A stretch of 64,000 bases of DNA from Niameybacter massiliensis (GTDB lineage: Bacteria > Bacillota > Clostridia > Lachnospirales > Cellulosilyticaceae), in contig NZ_LN875030.1 in NCBI RefSeq assembly GCF_001282685.1, positions 1-64,000 of the forward strand, read 5' to 3'. Under the pieces are notes generated by a model. That model saw nothing but the letters and a program-made list of their open reading frames with translations, did no database searches and was not told where the DNA came from. The position numbers and the translations under genes were made by a program. How positions within the stretch are numbered: position 1 is the first letter of the stretch; each line of letters opens with the position of its first letter. Positions 25,014 through 33,646 of the stretch are shown piece by piece.

Positions 25014-25409
25014 ATGGATGAATACAATCACACGAACCAAGATGGTAAAGACCCTAACCAAGTTAACTATACACCTGTAGCACCTGAGCATACTAATAAT
25101 TATCAACAACCTAGACCGCCTATAAATGGACCTTATAATGGATATCAAGCAGTAACACCTAATAATGAAGGCATAGGCTTTGGAATTGCCAGTTTAGTAC
25201 TAGGGATTGTAAGTCTTATTAGCTGTTGCATTATTCCTTTCATTGGAGTTATTCCCTCTATTGCAGCGATTATTTTTGGGGTTTTAGGATTAAAGTATCC
25301 ATCAAGTAAAGGCATGTCTATTGCAGGTATTGTCCTAGGTGGAATCGGAATTGCACTTTGTGGAGGGCTATTCCTTATTGTGATGTTGGGAATAGTAGTA
25401 GGACTATAA
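25014..25409 (+). CDS. DUF4190 domain membrane protein
   Basis: A 131-residue protein. Residues 1-52 are hydrophilic and rich in Asn, Gln, Pro and Tyr. Residues about 55-130 contain two to three membrane helices with GFGIASLVLGIVSLI and GMSIAGIVLGGIGI, the DUF4190 pattern. The ATG at 25014 follows GGGGGAG; an upstream in-frame ATG at 24960 has no ribosome site. First gene of a three-gene run (25014-26195) with gaps of 12-15 nt. Confidence 0.8.
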   Translation: MDEYNHTNQDGKDPNQVNYTPVAPEHTNNYQQPRPPINGPYNGYQAVTPNNEGIGFGIASLVLGIVSLISCCIIPFIGVIPSIAAIIFGVLGLKYPSSKGMSIAGIVLGGIGIALCGGLFLIVMLGIVVGL

Positions 25410-25424
25410 GAAAGAGATAAAGTA

Positions 25425-25781
25425 ATGAAAAAGATAACGAAATATAAGCTTATGTTAGCTAGTGCATTTCTAATATTAGGACCATTAATGTTAAAGGGAG
25501 TAGGGATACTTAGTAATAACCAAACTACTTGTATATTTGATACATTAGGCAGCAAATGTTTAGGGTGTAATATTAGAGCAGCATTATTCCAACTGAGCAG
25601 AGGGAATATGTTAGAGGCATTTAGACTAAATCCATTAGTGTATGTATGGATTATAATAGCTCTAAGCATTGTACTAAGTGAGCTTTATATGGTGATCAGA
25701 AAAATTATAAATAGACAATATGATAAAGAAAGTTTGTTAGATTGGATTATTAAGAAAATGTTTAAAGGTATAACCTTTTAA
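25425..25781 (+). CDS. DUF2752 family membrane protein (second copy)
   Basis: A 118-residue protein with three membrane helices and the motif CLGCNIRAALFQL, a variant of the DUF2752 CPxCGxTRA signature in which the proline and second glycine are changed. The second half contains ALSIVLSELYMVIRK. Function unknown. It lies 15 nt after the DUF4190 gene and 12 nt before the TM2-domain gene, so the three are probably one operon. Confidence 0.78.
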   Translation: MKKITKYKLMLASAFLILGPLMLKGVGILSNNQTTCIFDTLGSKCLGCNIRAALFQLSRGNMLEAFRLNPLVYVWIIIALSIVLSELYMVIRKIINRQYDKESLLDWIIKKMFKGITF

Positions 25782-25793
25782 GGAGGAATAAGT

Positions 25794-26195
25794 ATGAATT
25801 GTCCAAACTGTGGAGCAGAAGTAAGAGATGTTGATCGTTTTTGTGGAAGATGTGGTGCTGAAATTAGAAAAGAGGCAGGCGAAGCAAGCTATCAACAAAC
25901 AAATTATCAAGAAGGTAGTCAGCAACAAGGAACGTATCAACAAACAAACTACCAACAACCTTATCAACCACTTGATACACGTAAATCTAGACTTGTTGCA
26001 GGGATTTTACAACTTGTTTTAGGATGGGGTGGCGTAGGCCGTTTCTATTTAGGTTATAATTCAATTGCTATTGCGCAAATATTAGTAACTATATTTACAT
26101 GTGGTATTGGCGCTATTTGGCCATTTGTAGATTCTATTTTAATTTTAGCTGGGCAAGTGCAAACAGATGCAGATGGTGTACCACTTAAAGATTGA
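25794..26195 (+). CDS. Zinc-ribbon and TM2 domain protein
   Basis: A 133-residue protein. Residues 1-25 form a zinc ribbon (CPNCGAEVRDVDRFCGRCG; four Cys). Residues about 30-65 are a Gln/Tyr/Asn-rich linker with YQQTNYQ-like repeats. Residues about 68-130 are a TM2 domain with two helices (SRLVAGILQLVLGWGGVGRFYLGY, then a second helix ending in WPFVDSILILAG). Function unknown. AAGGAGG precedes the ATG. Confidence 0.87.
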   Translation: MNCPNCGAEVRDVDRFCGRCGAEIRKEAGEASYQQTNYQEGSQQQGTYQQTNYQQPYQPLDTRKSRLVAGILQLVLGWGGVGRFYLGYNSIAIAQILVTIFTCGIGAIWPFVDSILILAGQVQTDADGVPLKD

Positions 26196-26202
26196 TAAAG
26201 AT

Positions 26203-26236
26203 AAAAGGGATGTAGCCTATAGGCTACATCCCTTTT
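26203..26236. terminator. Bidirectional terminator
   Basis: A 15-bp stem AAAAGGGATGTAGCC/GGCTACATCCCTTTT between convergent genes. The same AAAAGGGATGTAG core recurs in the terminator at 32042. Confidence 0.88.
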
Positions 26237-27503
26237 AATTTGTAATTAACGTATCAGTTAAAATAGAATCTCCGATTAACTGAGTGAGATAAATACACTC
26301 TTCTATGGTAAGAGGTGTTTGACTTTGATCTTTTTGTATAAACTTTACACCTTGCTCTATATGAGGCCATTCAAGGTCTAAAGAATTAGCTATTTGCTTG
26401 AAGAGACGAATACTCTCACTACGTGTAATGGGTTGGTTAAATTTAAATGGTCCAGTACTATTAGTAGGCATATATTCAGTTACAACAGATTTTAAAGCAT
26501 AAGGAAGCATGTTCTCAATCATGGTAAGAAATTCATTAGCAGAGGCTTTATCCATATAGCTTTTAGCAGAAGGTTTAATCCACTTATTTGATAGAGCATG
26601 TTGAACATAAGGTGCAGACCAGTCAGAATAGGAAACATTTTTAACACCTACATTATGATTGGCATCACTTACAAATTCAAAGTTTTCTGCGCCATATTCA
26701 AAGAGGGTATTAATATCTTCAAAGTAAGTTGGATACCCAGACTTCATAACAACAGCAATAAGCTCTAAGTCGCCATATTGTGCCTTGGCAACAAGTGTAC
26801 GTCCTGCAGGGGTATGATAACCTGTCTTAGCAGCCAGTACATTCTCATTAAAATAAGGAGACCCTTCTTTAAAGAATTGGGCTGTATGAGAAAGAGGAAG
26901 TGTTTTACCTGAATTAATAATATTAAAATTATATTTAGGTGTTCCGGCAATTTCACATAATACTGGATCCTCAAAAGCAGCAGCAGTAATTAAGGATAAG
27001 TCATAAGGTGTTGTATAGTGATTTGGGTCATGATAGCCATGTGGATTTACAAAGTTAGAGTTATTAGCACCTAGACTTTTAGCTTTTTCATTCATTTTAG
27101 CTGCAAAAGCATCAATACTACCTGCATCATAGACTGCCATATCATAAGAAATGAAGTTATCAGAACCCATCATAATACCATGGATACCATCTACATAAGA
27201 GTATGTATCACCAATATTAAGACCTATATGGCTACTATCAGAAGGTACATTAGCTACACTATCTGTGGATTTTGTGATTGTTCCATCTTCTTTTAAATCT
27301 TCTACAAGTAATAAAGAAGTAAGAACTTTAGTTGTGCTTGCTGGATAAAAAGGAGAGTTGATATTTTTCTTATATAAAACTGTTCGTGTATGTGGTTCGA
27401 TTAGAATAGCACCTTCAGCATTTACAGCAGGAGAAGGTGAAGCGTAAGTTAAAGGTGTACACACTAAGGTACATAATAAAAGAAATAAGCTACTTTTTTT
27501 CAT
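26235..27503 (-). CDS. D-alanyl-D-alanine carboxypeptidase (peptidase S11)
   Basis: A 422-residue secreted penicillin-binding protein. Residues 1-21 are a signal peptide. The catalytic motifs are S56-TTK, S114-DN and K226-TG, in the usual spacing. It trims the terminal D-Ala of peptidoglycan stem peptides outside the membrane. Residues about 280-420 are an extra C-terminal region with SLH-like wording (KWIKPSAKSYMDKASANEF and TRSESIRLFKQ), which may anchor it to the wall; the usual membrane-anchor helix of PBP5 is not seen. Monocistronic. Confidence 0.9.
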   Translation of the reverse strand: MKKSSLFLLLCTLVCTPLTYASPSPAVNAEGAILIEPHTRTVLYKKNINSPFYPASTTKVLTSLLLVEDLKEDGTITKSTDSVANVPSDSSHIGLNIGDTYSYVDGIHGIMMGSDNFISYDMAVYDAGSIDAFAAKMNEKAKSLGANNSNFVNPHGYHDPNHYTTPYDLSLITAAAFEDPVLCEIAGTPKYNFNIINSGKTLPLSHTAQFFKEGSPYFNENVLAAKTGYHTPAGRTLVAKAQYGDLELIAVVMKSGYPTYFEDINTLFEYGAENFEFVSDANHNVGVKNVSYSDWSAPYVQHALSNKWIKPSAKSYMDKASANEFLTMIENMLPYALKSVVTEYMPTNSTGPFKFNQPITRSESIRLFKQIANSLDLEWPHIEQGVKFIQKDQSQTPLTIEECIYLTQLIGDSILTDTLITN

Positions 27504-27840
27504 TGAATCAGGTCCTTGCTTTTTTAGTTATAATATAGCAATATTTATTGCCAAAAGCTAGTTTTATTTATACCTATAGAATGAATATTTTATTTATATA
27601 AGTCTCATAATTTATTAATAACAATTTTACATTAGGTTAAAAAAATAGAGTTATAATAGAAATAGGTAAGGCGTTCGTTCATGAAAAGATTGGTAGAAAA
27701 TATAAAAGGCAGTTAAAAAACCAGTAATTAAAAAGGTTATTAGTACCATAAAAAATATTATCCTAAAAATGAATATAATATTTAAAATGGACCATACTTT
27801 AAAGGAATAGTTTAGTAAGGGAATTGAAAGGAGATTTATT
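27504..27840. other. Intergenic region without recognised gene
   Basis: AT-rich, between the divergent carboxypeptidase and TetR genes. TATAAT at 27652-27657 could be a -10, but no -35 is well placed. I see no operator palindrome. Confidence 0.5.
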
Positions 27841-28479
27841 ATGTACGAATCATTAGAAAATTTTCCATTAAGGAAGATAAATTTTGTTAAAACAAGAACT
27901 ACTATTTTAAAGGCGGTAAGCCACTTACTTAAAGAGAAGGACTTCTCTTCTATCACTGTAGATGAAATTTGTAGCCGTGCTCAAATTTCAAGAGGAACTT
28001 TCTTTAATTACTTCTCAACCAAGGATCATGTATTCCATTATTTCTTAAGAATCTTTACAATCCGTATTGCATTACGTATCAAACAGTGGCCAGATGATTT
28101 AAGTTTTGAAGAAAAGATCAGAGAAATTTACAAATGGTTTAATGAAGAGACTCAATATAGTCGTTTTGTAGATAGTTATATTAACTTCTTACTTACTGTA
28201 GGTGAAGAAAATAATGAAATGAAGCTTATTGATGCAGAGTTTGTATATTTCTTCAACGGTATTGAAGAGGAGGAATATGCTTACTACAATAACTTAACTT
28301 TAAATACTTTATTCCAAGATATTTGTAAGAAAGCACAAGAAGCAAAAGAAATTAGCTTAAGTGACCAACCTAAAGAACTTGCAAACTTATTTGCAGGCGT
28401 ACTTGTATCAAGTTATATTACAGATCAAATGAATGGTGACGTTGACCATTTAGCAGTATTTAGTAAAATTTGGAAGTAA
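27841..28479 (+). CDS. TetR/AcrR-family transcriptional regulator
   Basis: A 212-residue protein. Residues about 14-65 are the TetR helix-turn-helix (ILKAVSHLLKEKDFSSITVDEIC, then SRGTFFNYFSTKD). The all-helical remainder is the ligand/dimerisation domain. No transporter or enzyme is directly adjacent on this strand, so its target is unknown; the ABC transporter operon at 28543-30958 is convergent with it. GAAAGGAG precedes the ATG. Confidence 0.9.
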   Translation: MYESLENFPLRKINFVKTRTTILKAVSHLLKEKDFSSITVDEICSRAQISRGTFFNYFSTKDHVFHYFLRIFTIRIALRIKQWPDDLSFEEKIREIYKWFNEETQYSRFVDSYINFLLTVGEENNEMKLIDAEFVYFFNGIEEEEYAYYNNLTLNTLFQDICKKAQEAKEISLSDQPKELANLFAGVLVSSYITDQMNGDVDHLAVFSKIWK

Positions 28480-28507
28480 AGATGAAAAAAGAACAAAGAA
28501 AAAAGAA

Positions 28508-28553
28508 AATAGGACTAAGTAACTAGGGTGAGTTACTTAGTCCTATTTTTTTA
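28508..28553. terminator. Bidirectional terminator
   Basis: A 17-bp stem AATAGGACTAAGTAACT and its complement, then TTTTTT. The 3' arm contains the stop codon of the minus-strand permease gene. Confidence 0.88.
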
Positions 28554-29295
28554 GCCATGGGCAGCATTTAGTTTCTAAGAGGTCAACTAATTTGAATAAG
28601 ATAAGGCCAAGTAAACTTAGTCCAATAATACCTGCAAACATTTTAGGATATTCAACCATGGACCAAGCATTCATAATGAGATAGCCGATACCATAGGATG
28701 TAGCAAAGTTTTCAGCGAAAAAGAGGGTAGAAATACAGATACCAAGGCTGATGCGAATAGCTGAAAAAAGCTTAGGGAGCATGGCTGGTACAACTAAATG
28801 TTTATAAAGCTGAATAGGTGTTAGGCCAAGTGTTTTCATAGATTGAAAGAGCTCAAGTGGAATTTCTTTAATCCCGTCTCTAACAGCAATAAGTACTTGA
28901 AAAATAATGATAGATACCATAAGTGTTACCTTTGAAGCATCTCCGATCCCCATGAAAATCATAAACAGAGGTAAGAAAGCTACTTTAGGTAGGGGATATA
29001 AAATATAAGTAATAGGGGAAAGAAGTTTATCTAAGGTTGGATATAGCCCACAAGCCATTCCTAAGGAAATGCCTAGAAGTAAGGAAATAGAAAGGGCTAA
29101 AGCAATTCGATAGATACTTACTAAAATATGCTTATATAAAATAGTAGGAAAAAGTGTTATAAAGCTAGTAATAGCCTTAAAAGGAGTAGGCAAAACATTA
29201 GACTGTAGAGCCAAACTTAGAAGCTGCCACATAAAAATAACACTTAAGATACCATATAAGGTAGGGAATTTGGTGATTTTCTTCAGTAGGTTCAT
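28543..29295 (-). CDS. ABC transporter permease, NitT/TauT type
   Basis: A 250-residue permease with about six membrane helices and the EAA loop of the BPD-transporter family (ELFQSMKTLGLTPIQLYKHLVVPAMLP). It belongs to the SsuC/TauC/ThiX-like group. The start at 29293-29295 (MNLLKK) overlaps the stop of the ATPase gene as ATGA, and AAAGGAGG lies 10 nt upstream. It is the last gene of the substrate-binding protein, ATPase, permease operon. Substrate unknown. Confidence 0.9.
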   Translation of the reverse strand: MNLLKKITKFPTLYGILSVIFMWQLLSLALQSNVLPTPFKAITSFITLFPTILYKHILVSIYRIALALSISLLLGISLGMACGLYPTLDKLLSPITYILYPLPKVAFLPLFMIFMGIGDASKVTLMVSIIIFQVLIAVRDGIKEIPLELFQSMKTLGLTPIQLYKHLVVPAMLPKLFSAIRISLGICISTLFFAENFATSYGIGYLIMNAWSMVEYPKMFAGIIGLSLLGLILFKLVDLLETKCCPWLKK

Positions 29296-30026
29296 AAAGC
29301 CTGGTCCTCCTTTAGAAGCTTGCGAATTTCTAGGCACTGTTTATAAAAGTCTAGATGTTCTTTGGCATCATTACACCCGAAAAGTGGATTAGATAGAGTA
29401 TGAGAGATATGCCCATTATTCATAATGACGATGGTCTGCCCTAGAAAAACAGCTTCTTCAATACTATGGGTCACAAATACAAGTGTCATAGGGTTTTGAT
29501 GATAGATGTCTAGAATAAGATGTTGGAGCTTTTCTTTAGTAATTTCATCAAGGGCAGAAGTTGCTTCATCAAGAAGCAGCACATCTGGATTAGTAATCAG
29601 TGTCCTAGCAATAGCTACCCGTTGCTTTTGTCCACCACTAAGCTGATGAGGATATTTAGAGGAATATTCCTTAAGTCCTAAAGTATCTAGTAGAGGAAGG
29701 ATTTTGTCTTGTAGTTGTACCTTAGAAAGTTTGCTATTAATAAGAGCAAGTGCTACGTTATCATAAACAGTCTTCCAAGGAAGTAGACCTAAGTTTTGTA
29801 GAATGACACTTGTTTGAGCTCTAGGAGCTATTAAAGGTTGTTGTGCAACTTGTATTGTACCCTCAGTAGGTGTTAGAAGCCCGGCTAATAAATGGAGCAA
29901 GGTTGTCTTGCCACAGCCAGAGGGGCCAATAAGGGCACAAGTGCTACCAGCTTGAATAGAAAGGCTAAGAGGGCCTAAAACCCTCTTAGCCTCATAACTA
30001 AAAGTTACATTAGAAAGTTCGATCAT
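29292..30026 (-). CDS. ABC transporter ATP-binding protein, NitT/TauT type
   Basis: A 244-residue ATPase: Walker A GPSGCGKTT, Q-loop LQNLG, signature LSGGQKQR, Walker B VLLLDEAT, H-loop VFVTHS. Closest in layout to SsuB/TauB-type proteins. The ATG at 30024-30026 shares one base with the stop of the substrate-binding protein gene (TAATG); longer in-frame versions would run into that gene. Energises uptake with the permease at 28543. Confidence 0.93.
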   Translation of the reverse strand: MIELSNVTFSYEAKRVLGPLSLSIQAGSTCALIGPSGCGKTTLLHLLAGLLTPTEGTIQVAQQPLIAPRAQTSVILQNLGLLPWKTVYDNVALALINSKLSKVQLQDKILPLLDTLGLKEYSSKYPHQLSGGQKQRVAIARTLITNPDVLLLDEATSALDEITKEKLQHLILDIYHQNPMTLVFVTHSIEEAVFLGQTIVIMNNGHISHTLSNPLFGCNDAKEHLDFYKQCLEIRKLLKEDQAL

Positions 30027-30958
30027 TATTGTACGAACTTTCCTTCTACTAACATATCTGGTGTAACAGTAATATCTTGTTTTAGGTTTTCTTGAACCCA
30101 ATCAATGATTTTTTGCATATAATCAGTAGCTGGTAGATGTGCTGATGTATAAGTTGGTAGAATCATTGTATCTCTGATGGCTGGATTAAGTTCTAAGCTT
30201 GTGATTAATATATCACGTGCTTCATCAGGATTTGTAGTAAGATCCGTTACACCTTTGTTGAAGCCTTCATGGAAAAGTTTGATGGCTTCTTCTTTGTCTT
30301 CTAAAGCTTGAGAGGTAAATGCCATAACATTTGGACAAATACCATCCTCTGGTGTATAGATACGTTTTTCAAGTGTGCCATCAGCTGTAGCATTTGTTGC
30401 CATTGGTTCAGGGAAAAGACCCATATCTACTTTTCCAGATTTAATCATCTCAAGACGTGCAGGAATATCGTTAATAAATATTTTTTCTATATTGTAGTCT
30501 TTTGAAAGCCACTCATCAATTAAGAAGTTAGAAACAGAAACTTCCATCATAGCTACTTTGATATCAGGCGTCTCTTTATAACCTTCACGTACAAGAACAG
30601 GGAATACCCCATCTGTTAATGTAGTTGCTTTAAGATCAAAACCACCATCTACGTTTGTAGCTACAGCAATAAGATCAGTAAGTGCCCCATCAATTGTATG
30701 TGTTTGAAGGGCTGTTTGACGTTCTTGCGCATTGTTAAAACGAATGATTTCAAGGTCTAAACCAAGTTCATCAAAGTAGCCTTTTTCTTCTGCTAAATAA
30801 ATGGGTGCAGTATCAACAGCTGGCATAACACCAACTTTAAGCGTATGTGTTACTTGTTCAGTTGAAGTACTTGGTACTTCTTCTTTTGGAGTAGAACTAC
30901 ATCCGACAAATAGTGTAGATATACATATACATAGAGCTAAAATTTTATTTAATTTCAT
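30026..30958 (-). CDS. ABC transporter substrate-binding lipoprotein, NMT1/THI5-like
   Basis: A 310-residue lipoprotein: signal peptide with lipobox LFVGC (lipidated Cys at residue 20). The mature part begins TLKVGVMPAVDTAPIYLAEEKGYF, a typical start for SsuA/ThiY/NMT1-like periplasmic-binding proteins. Such proteins bind sulfonates, nitrate, thiamine precursors, or other small ligands; I cannot choose among them. First gene of the operon. It is divergent from a UbiA/MenA-family prenyltransferase with 166 bp between the start codons. Confidence 0.9.
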   Translation of the reverse strand: MKLNKILALCICISTLFVGCSSTPKEEVPSTSTEQVTHTLKVGVMPAVDTAPIYLAEEKGYFDELGLDLEIIRFNNAQERQTALQTHTIDGALTDLIAVATNVDGGFDLKATTLTDGVFPVLVREGYKETPDIKVAMMEVSVSNFLIDEWLSKDYNIEKIFINDIPARLEMIKSGKVDMGLFPEPMATNATADGTLEKRIYTPEDGICPNVMAFTSQALEDKEEAIKLFHEGFNKGVTDLTTNPDEARDILITSLELNPAIRDTMILPTYTSAHLPATDYMQKIIDWVQENLKQDITVTPDMLVEGKFVQ

Positions 30959-31124
30959 GAAAGATCCTCCTAAGTATAAAATTAGACAAGCAGTATTGTA
31001 CTACAAATTTCCAGATATGACCATGTATTTATTTGGATAAAATGAGAAAAGTAAAGCAGGTTGTATATTTATGGGAACTATGACATAATGAATAGTTGAG
31101 TAAAAACATATAAAGGTGAAGAAT

Positions 31125-32033
31125 ATGAAAAGAGACAGACAATATTTTATACAACTGATTAAGGATTTGTGGATTGCATCAAGGCCTTTCTCACTAACTT
31201 TAGCAGTTGCATCGACAACAATAGGCATTTTAGTCGCTTACAGGCAAGGACTTATTCAAGCTAATTTTATAGATATTAGCAAAATTTTAATGATTACAGT
31301 AGCAGGGATATTAGCACAATTAGGAGCCAACTTTATTAATGATTATTTTGAAGGATCCTTTAGATATCATAGACCTGCAGGCAGAAAGATTGTATTTTTA
31401 GGAGTAGAGCGTACTTATTTTGATGTACTTGTTTTCCTATGCGGCATGGCTTCTTTTGTAGGAGCAGCAGGGCTTGGGCTATTACTTGTACTAATGAGTA
31501 GCTGGAAGTTACTTATAATAGGTTTTATAGGCATTATAGGTTCTTATGCTTATACAGGAGAACCATTTGTATATAAGCGTAGAGGATTAGGCGTACCGTT
31601 ATCATTCTTATTAATGGGACCTTTAATGGTATATGGTGCTTACTTCCCATTTAGTATGAGCTTTTCATGGGAACCTATACTTATTGCTATTCCACCAAGT
31701 TTCTTTATACCAGCATTAATGCTAAGTAATGAAATGAGAGACTTTACAAGAGATAGTGGATTAAGCTTAGGAACATTGAGTGTACGTATAGGCAGTGAGA
31801 AGAGTAGAAAACTTTATGCAAGCTTAGTTTTTGGAGCTTATATTTTAACAGTTCTCTATGTGGTATTAGGGCTTTATTCATGGGCTGCATTAGTAGTACT
31901 CTTTACATTGCCAATTGCTCTAAAGGCCTATAAAGCAGTCAGTACATTTAAAGGACTAGGTATACCTTATACAAATAATGTTCACTGGACGTTTAACTTA
32001 ATTATTATCTTATCCTTACTAGTATCGAAATAA
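31125..32033 (+). CDS. UbiA/MenA-family prenyltransferase
   Basis: A 302-residue integral membrane protein with about eight or nine helices. The first aspartate-rich motif is NFINDYFEG (the usual NDxxD has Glu at the last position) and the second is NEMRDFTRDS followed by GTLSVRIG, which matches MenA-type prenyltransferases. The family joins a polyprenyl diphosphate to an aromatic acceptor; whether the host makes menaquinone cannot be seen, as no other men or mqn genes are in the window. The ATG at 31125 is preferred to the GTG at 31116 because AAAGGTGA forms its ribosome site. Confidence 0.85.
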   Translation: MKRDRQYFIQLIKDLWIASRPFSLTLAVASTTIGILVAYRQGLIQANFIDISKILMITVAGILAQLGANFINDYFEGSFRYHRPAGRKIVFLGVERTYFDVLVFLCGMASFVGAAGLGLLLVLMSSWKLLIIGFIGIIGSYAYTGEPFVYKRRGLGVPLSFLLMGPLMVYGAYFPFSMSFSWEPILIAIPPSFFIPALMLSNEMRDFTRDSGLSLGTLSVRIGSEKSRKLYASLVFGAYILTVLYVVLGLYSWAALVVLFTLPIALKAYKAVSTFKGLGIPYTNNVHWTFNLIIILSLLVSK

Positions 32034-32041
32034 GTAAGGAT

Positions 32042-32117
32042 AAAAGGGATGTAGTAAAATAACTTTTTAATACAAGTCTTTGTATTGATTAGAAGTTTTG
32101 CTACATCCTTTTTGTTA
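32042..32117 (+). terminator. Terminator after the prenyltransferase gene
   Basis: AAAAGGGATGTAG and CTACATCCTTTTT are complementary with one bulge, with a ~45-nt internal hairpin region and a T-run. Confidence 0.7.
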
Positions 32118-32232
32118 TTCATAGCAAGCCACTTATCGTAGTATTTATACCGCATATCTATTTTAGATTTCTTTTATTGTAACAATCCTTATAATAGAAG
32201 TATCAGTTAACTGAATTTTAGAGGAGGGCACA

Positions 32233-32673
32233 ATGGATATAGAGATAAAAATTGACCCGAATTATAAGAAGCCTAAAATAATAATCCATACAAATGAGAT
32301 GACACCAGAGTTAGTAGATTTAATGAAAAAACTATCTAATGATACAACTAAATTAATTACTGGATATAAGGAGGAGGCAATTTTTCTTATAGAACCAGAA
32401 GAAATCTATTGCTTTTTTACACAAGCACAAAATGTATTTGCTTCTACTAAAGATGGAATTTATAGAGTGAAAAGCCGATTGTATGAAATAGAGGAGCAAG
32501 ACTTACATGCTGCCTTTGTAAGGATATCTCAATCTGAAATTATTAATTTTAAGTATGTAGAGAGTTTGGATATGGAACTAAACGGGACTATTCGATTAAA
32601 AATGAAAAATGGAGAAATACATTTCGTATCAAGGCGATTTGTAAGTAAAATTAGAGCATATTTAAAATTGTGA
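32233..32673 (+). CDS. LytTR DNA-binding domain regulator
   Basis: A 146-residue protein without receiver domain. Residues about 50-145 form a LytTR domain: EEIYCFFTQAQNVFASTKDGIYRVKSRL-type beta strands (quoted in part), an FVRISQSEIINF segment and a C-terminal FVSRRFVSKIRAYL. Proteins of this short type are encoded next to DUF3021 membrane proteins, as here (11-nt gap), and are thought to be controlled by them. GAGGAGGG precedes the ATG. Confidence 0.9.
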   Translation: MDIEIKIDPNYKKPKIIIHTNEMTPELVDLMKKLSNDTTKLITGYKEEAIFLIEPEEIYCFFTQAQNVFASTKDGIYRVKSRLYEIEEQDLHAAFVRISQSEIINFKYVESLDMELNGTIRLKMKNGEIHFVSRRFVSKIRAYLKL

Positions 32674-32684
32674 GGTGAAGAATA

Positions 32685-33137
32685 ATGCAAATTAAGCAGG
32701 TTATATTGAGAGGATTAATAGGTGTACCTATTGGCATTGCTATCTCGATAACAATAGTATTACTTATTTCATTAGGGCATGAAAGATTACTACTTGTACC
32801 ACCACAAATGCTAGAACGGTTTAATGGATGTGAGCTTACAGCTTTTACAAACCAGTATATATTAAGCTGTATTATAGGTTTTACTTTTGCAGCAGCTTCT
32901 TGTATTTTTGAAGTGGAGAGGTGGAGTATGGCAATGCAAACTTTCTTGCACTTCCTTATAATAAGTATTGTATTTTTACCAGTATCTATGATGGCCGGAT
33001 GGATGGGGACCACATTTAAAGATATTTGCATCTACTTGAGTATATTTATAGTAATCTATGTAGGTATATGGGCGATGTCATATTTACAATGGAAGAAGAG
33101 AATTAAACAACTTAATGCTAAATTAAAAGAGTATTAA
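32685..33137 (+). CDS. DUF3021 family membrane protein
   Basis: A 150-residue protein with four membrane helices (about 12-32, 48-70, 78-98, 108-130) and a basic C-terminal tail. This is the size and topology of DUF3021 proteins, which form a conserved pair with short LytTR regulators and are thought to sequester them at the membrane. AGGTGAAG precedes the ATG. Confidence 0.87.
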   Translation: MQIKQVILRGLIGVPIGIAISITIVLLISLGHERLLLVPPQMLERFNGCELTAFTNQYILSCIIGFTFAAASCIFEVERWSMAMQTFLHFLIISIVFLPVSMMAGWMGTTFKDICIYLSIFIVIYVGIWAMSYLQWKKRIKQLNAKLKEY

Positions 33138-33192
33138 AGAAGCTATACCCATTGAAACTAGTATATAGATATGTTAAACTATTCTAAGATAA

Positions 33193-33266
33193 GCACGCGT
33201 AGTTCAGCTGGATAGAGCGTCTGACTTCGGATCAGAATGTCGTGGGTTCGAATCCTACCGCGTGTG
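33193..33266 (+). tRNA. tRNA-Arg (TCG)
   Basis: Acceptor GCACGCG/CGCGTGT, anticodon loop CTTCGGA (TCG), T arm GTGGG/CCTAC, discriminator G. A TTGAAA -35-like element near 33153 lies upstream. Confidence 0.95.
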
Positions 33267-33272
33267 TTGTTA

Positions 33273-33325
33273 AAAAGAGACAGCCTATGAGTATTAATTA
33301 ATACTCATAGGCTGTCTCTTTTGCT
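33273..33325 (+). terminator. Terminator of tRNA-Arg
   Basis: A perfect long palindrome (arms begin AAAAGAGACAGCC and end GGCTGTCTCTTTT; 23-bp stem) just after the tRNA. Confidence 0.88.
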
Positions 33326-33646
33326 TTGTGCATGTGTAATAAAAATAAAATCTAATAGAATATATTGAGTATATCTAAAAAGAGATTCTAGGCTTTAGCT
33401 TTTATAGAAATTATAAAGTTAGTGCTTTTTTTGTATGGGACTATTTCGGCAGAGGGTAAAAAATACAAAAAATAGATATTTAAAGAGGCGTTTATAAACT
33501 AAATACATAAAAGATTTTAGATATATCATAAAAAAATAATAAAAATTCATGTATAAATGAATATAAAGATGGAAAATGTGTATTTATTATACAAAAATTT
33601 GGGGTTATCATAAATGTGAAGTATAAATTAAAAAGGAGAGATTAAT
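33326..33646. other. Intergenic region without recognised gene
   Basis: Very AT-rich upstream region of the polysaccharide lyase. I see no catabolite-repression site or clear operator; the only notable item is the GGAGAG ribosome site before the lyase ATG. Confidence 0.5.
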
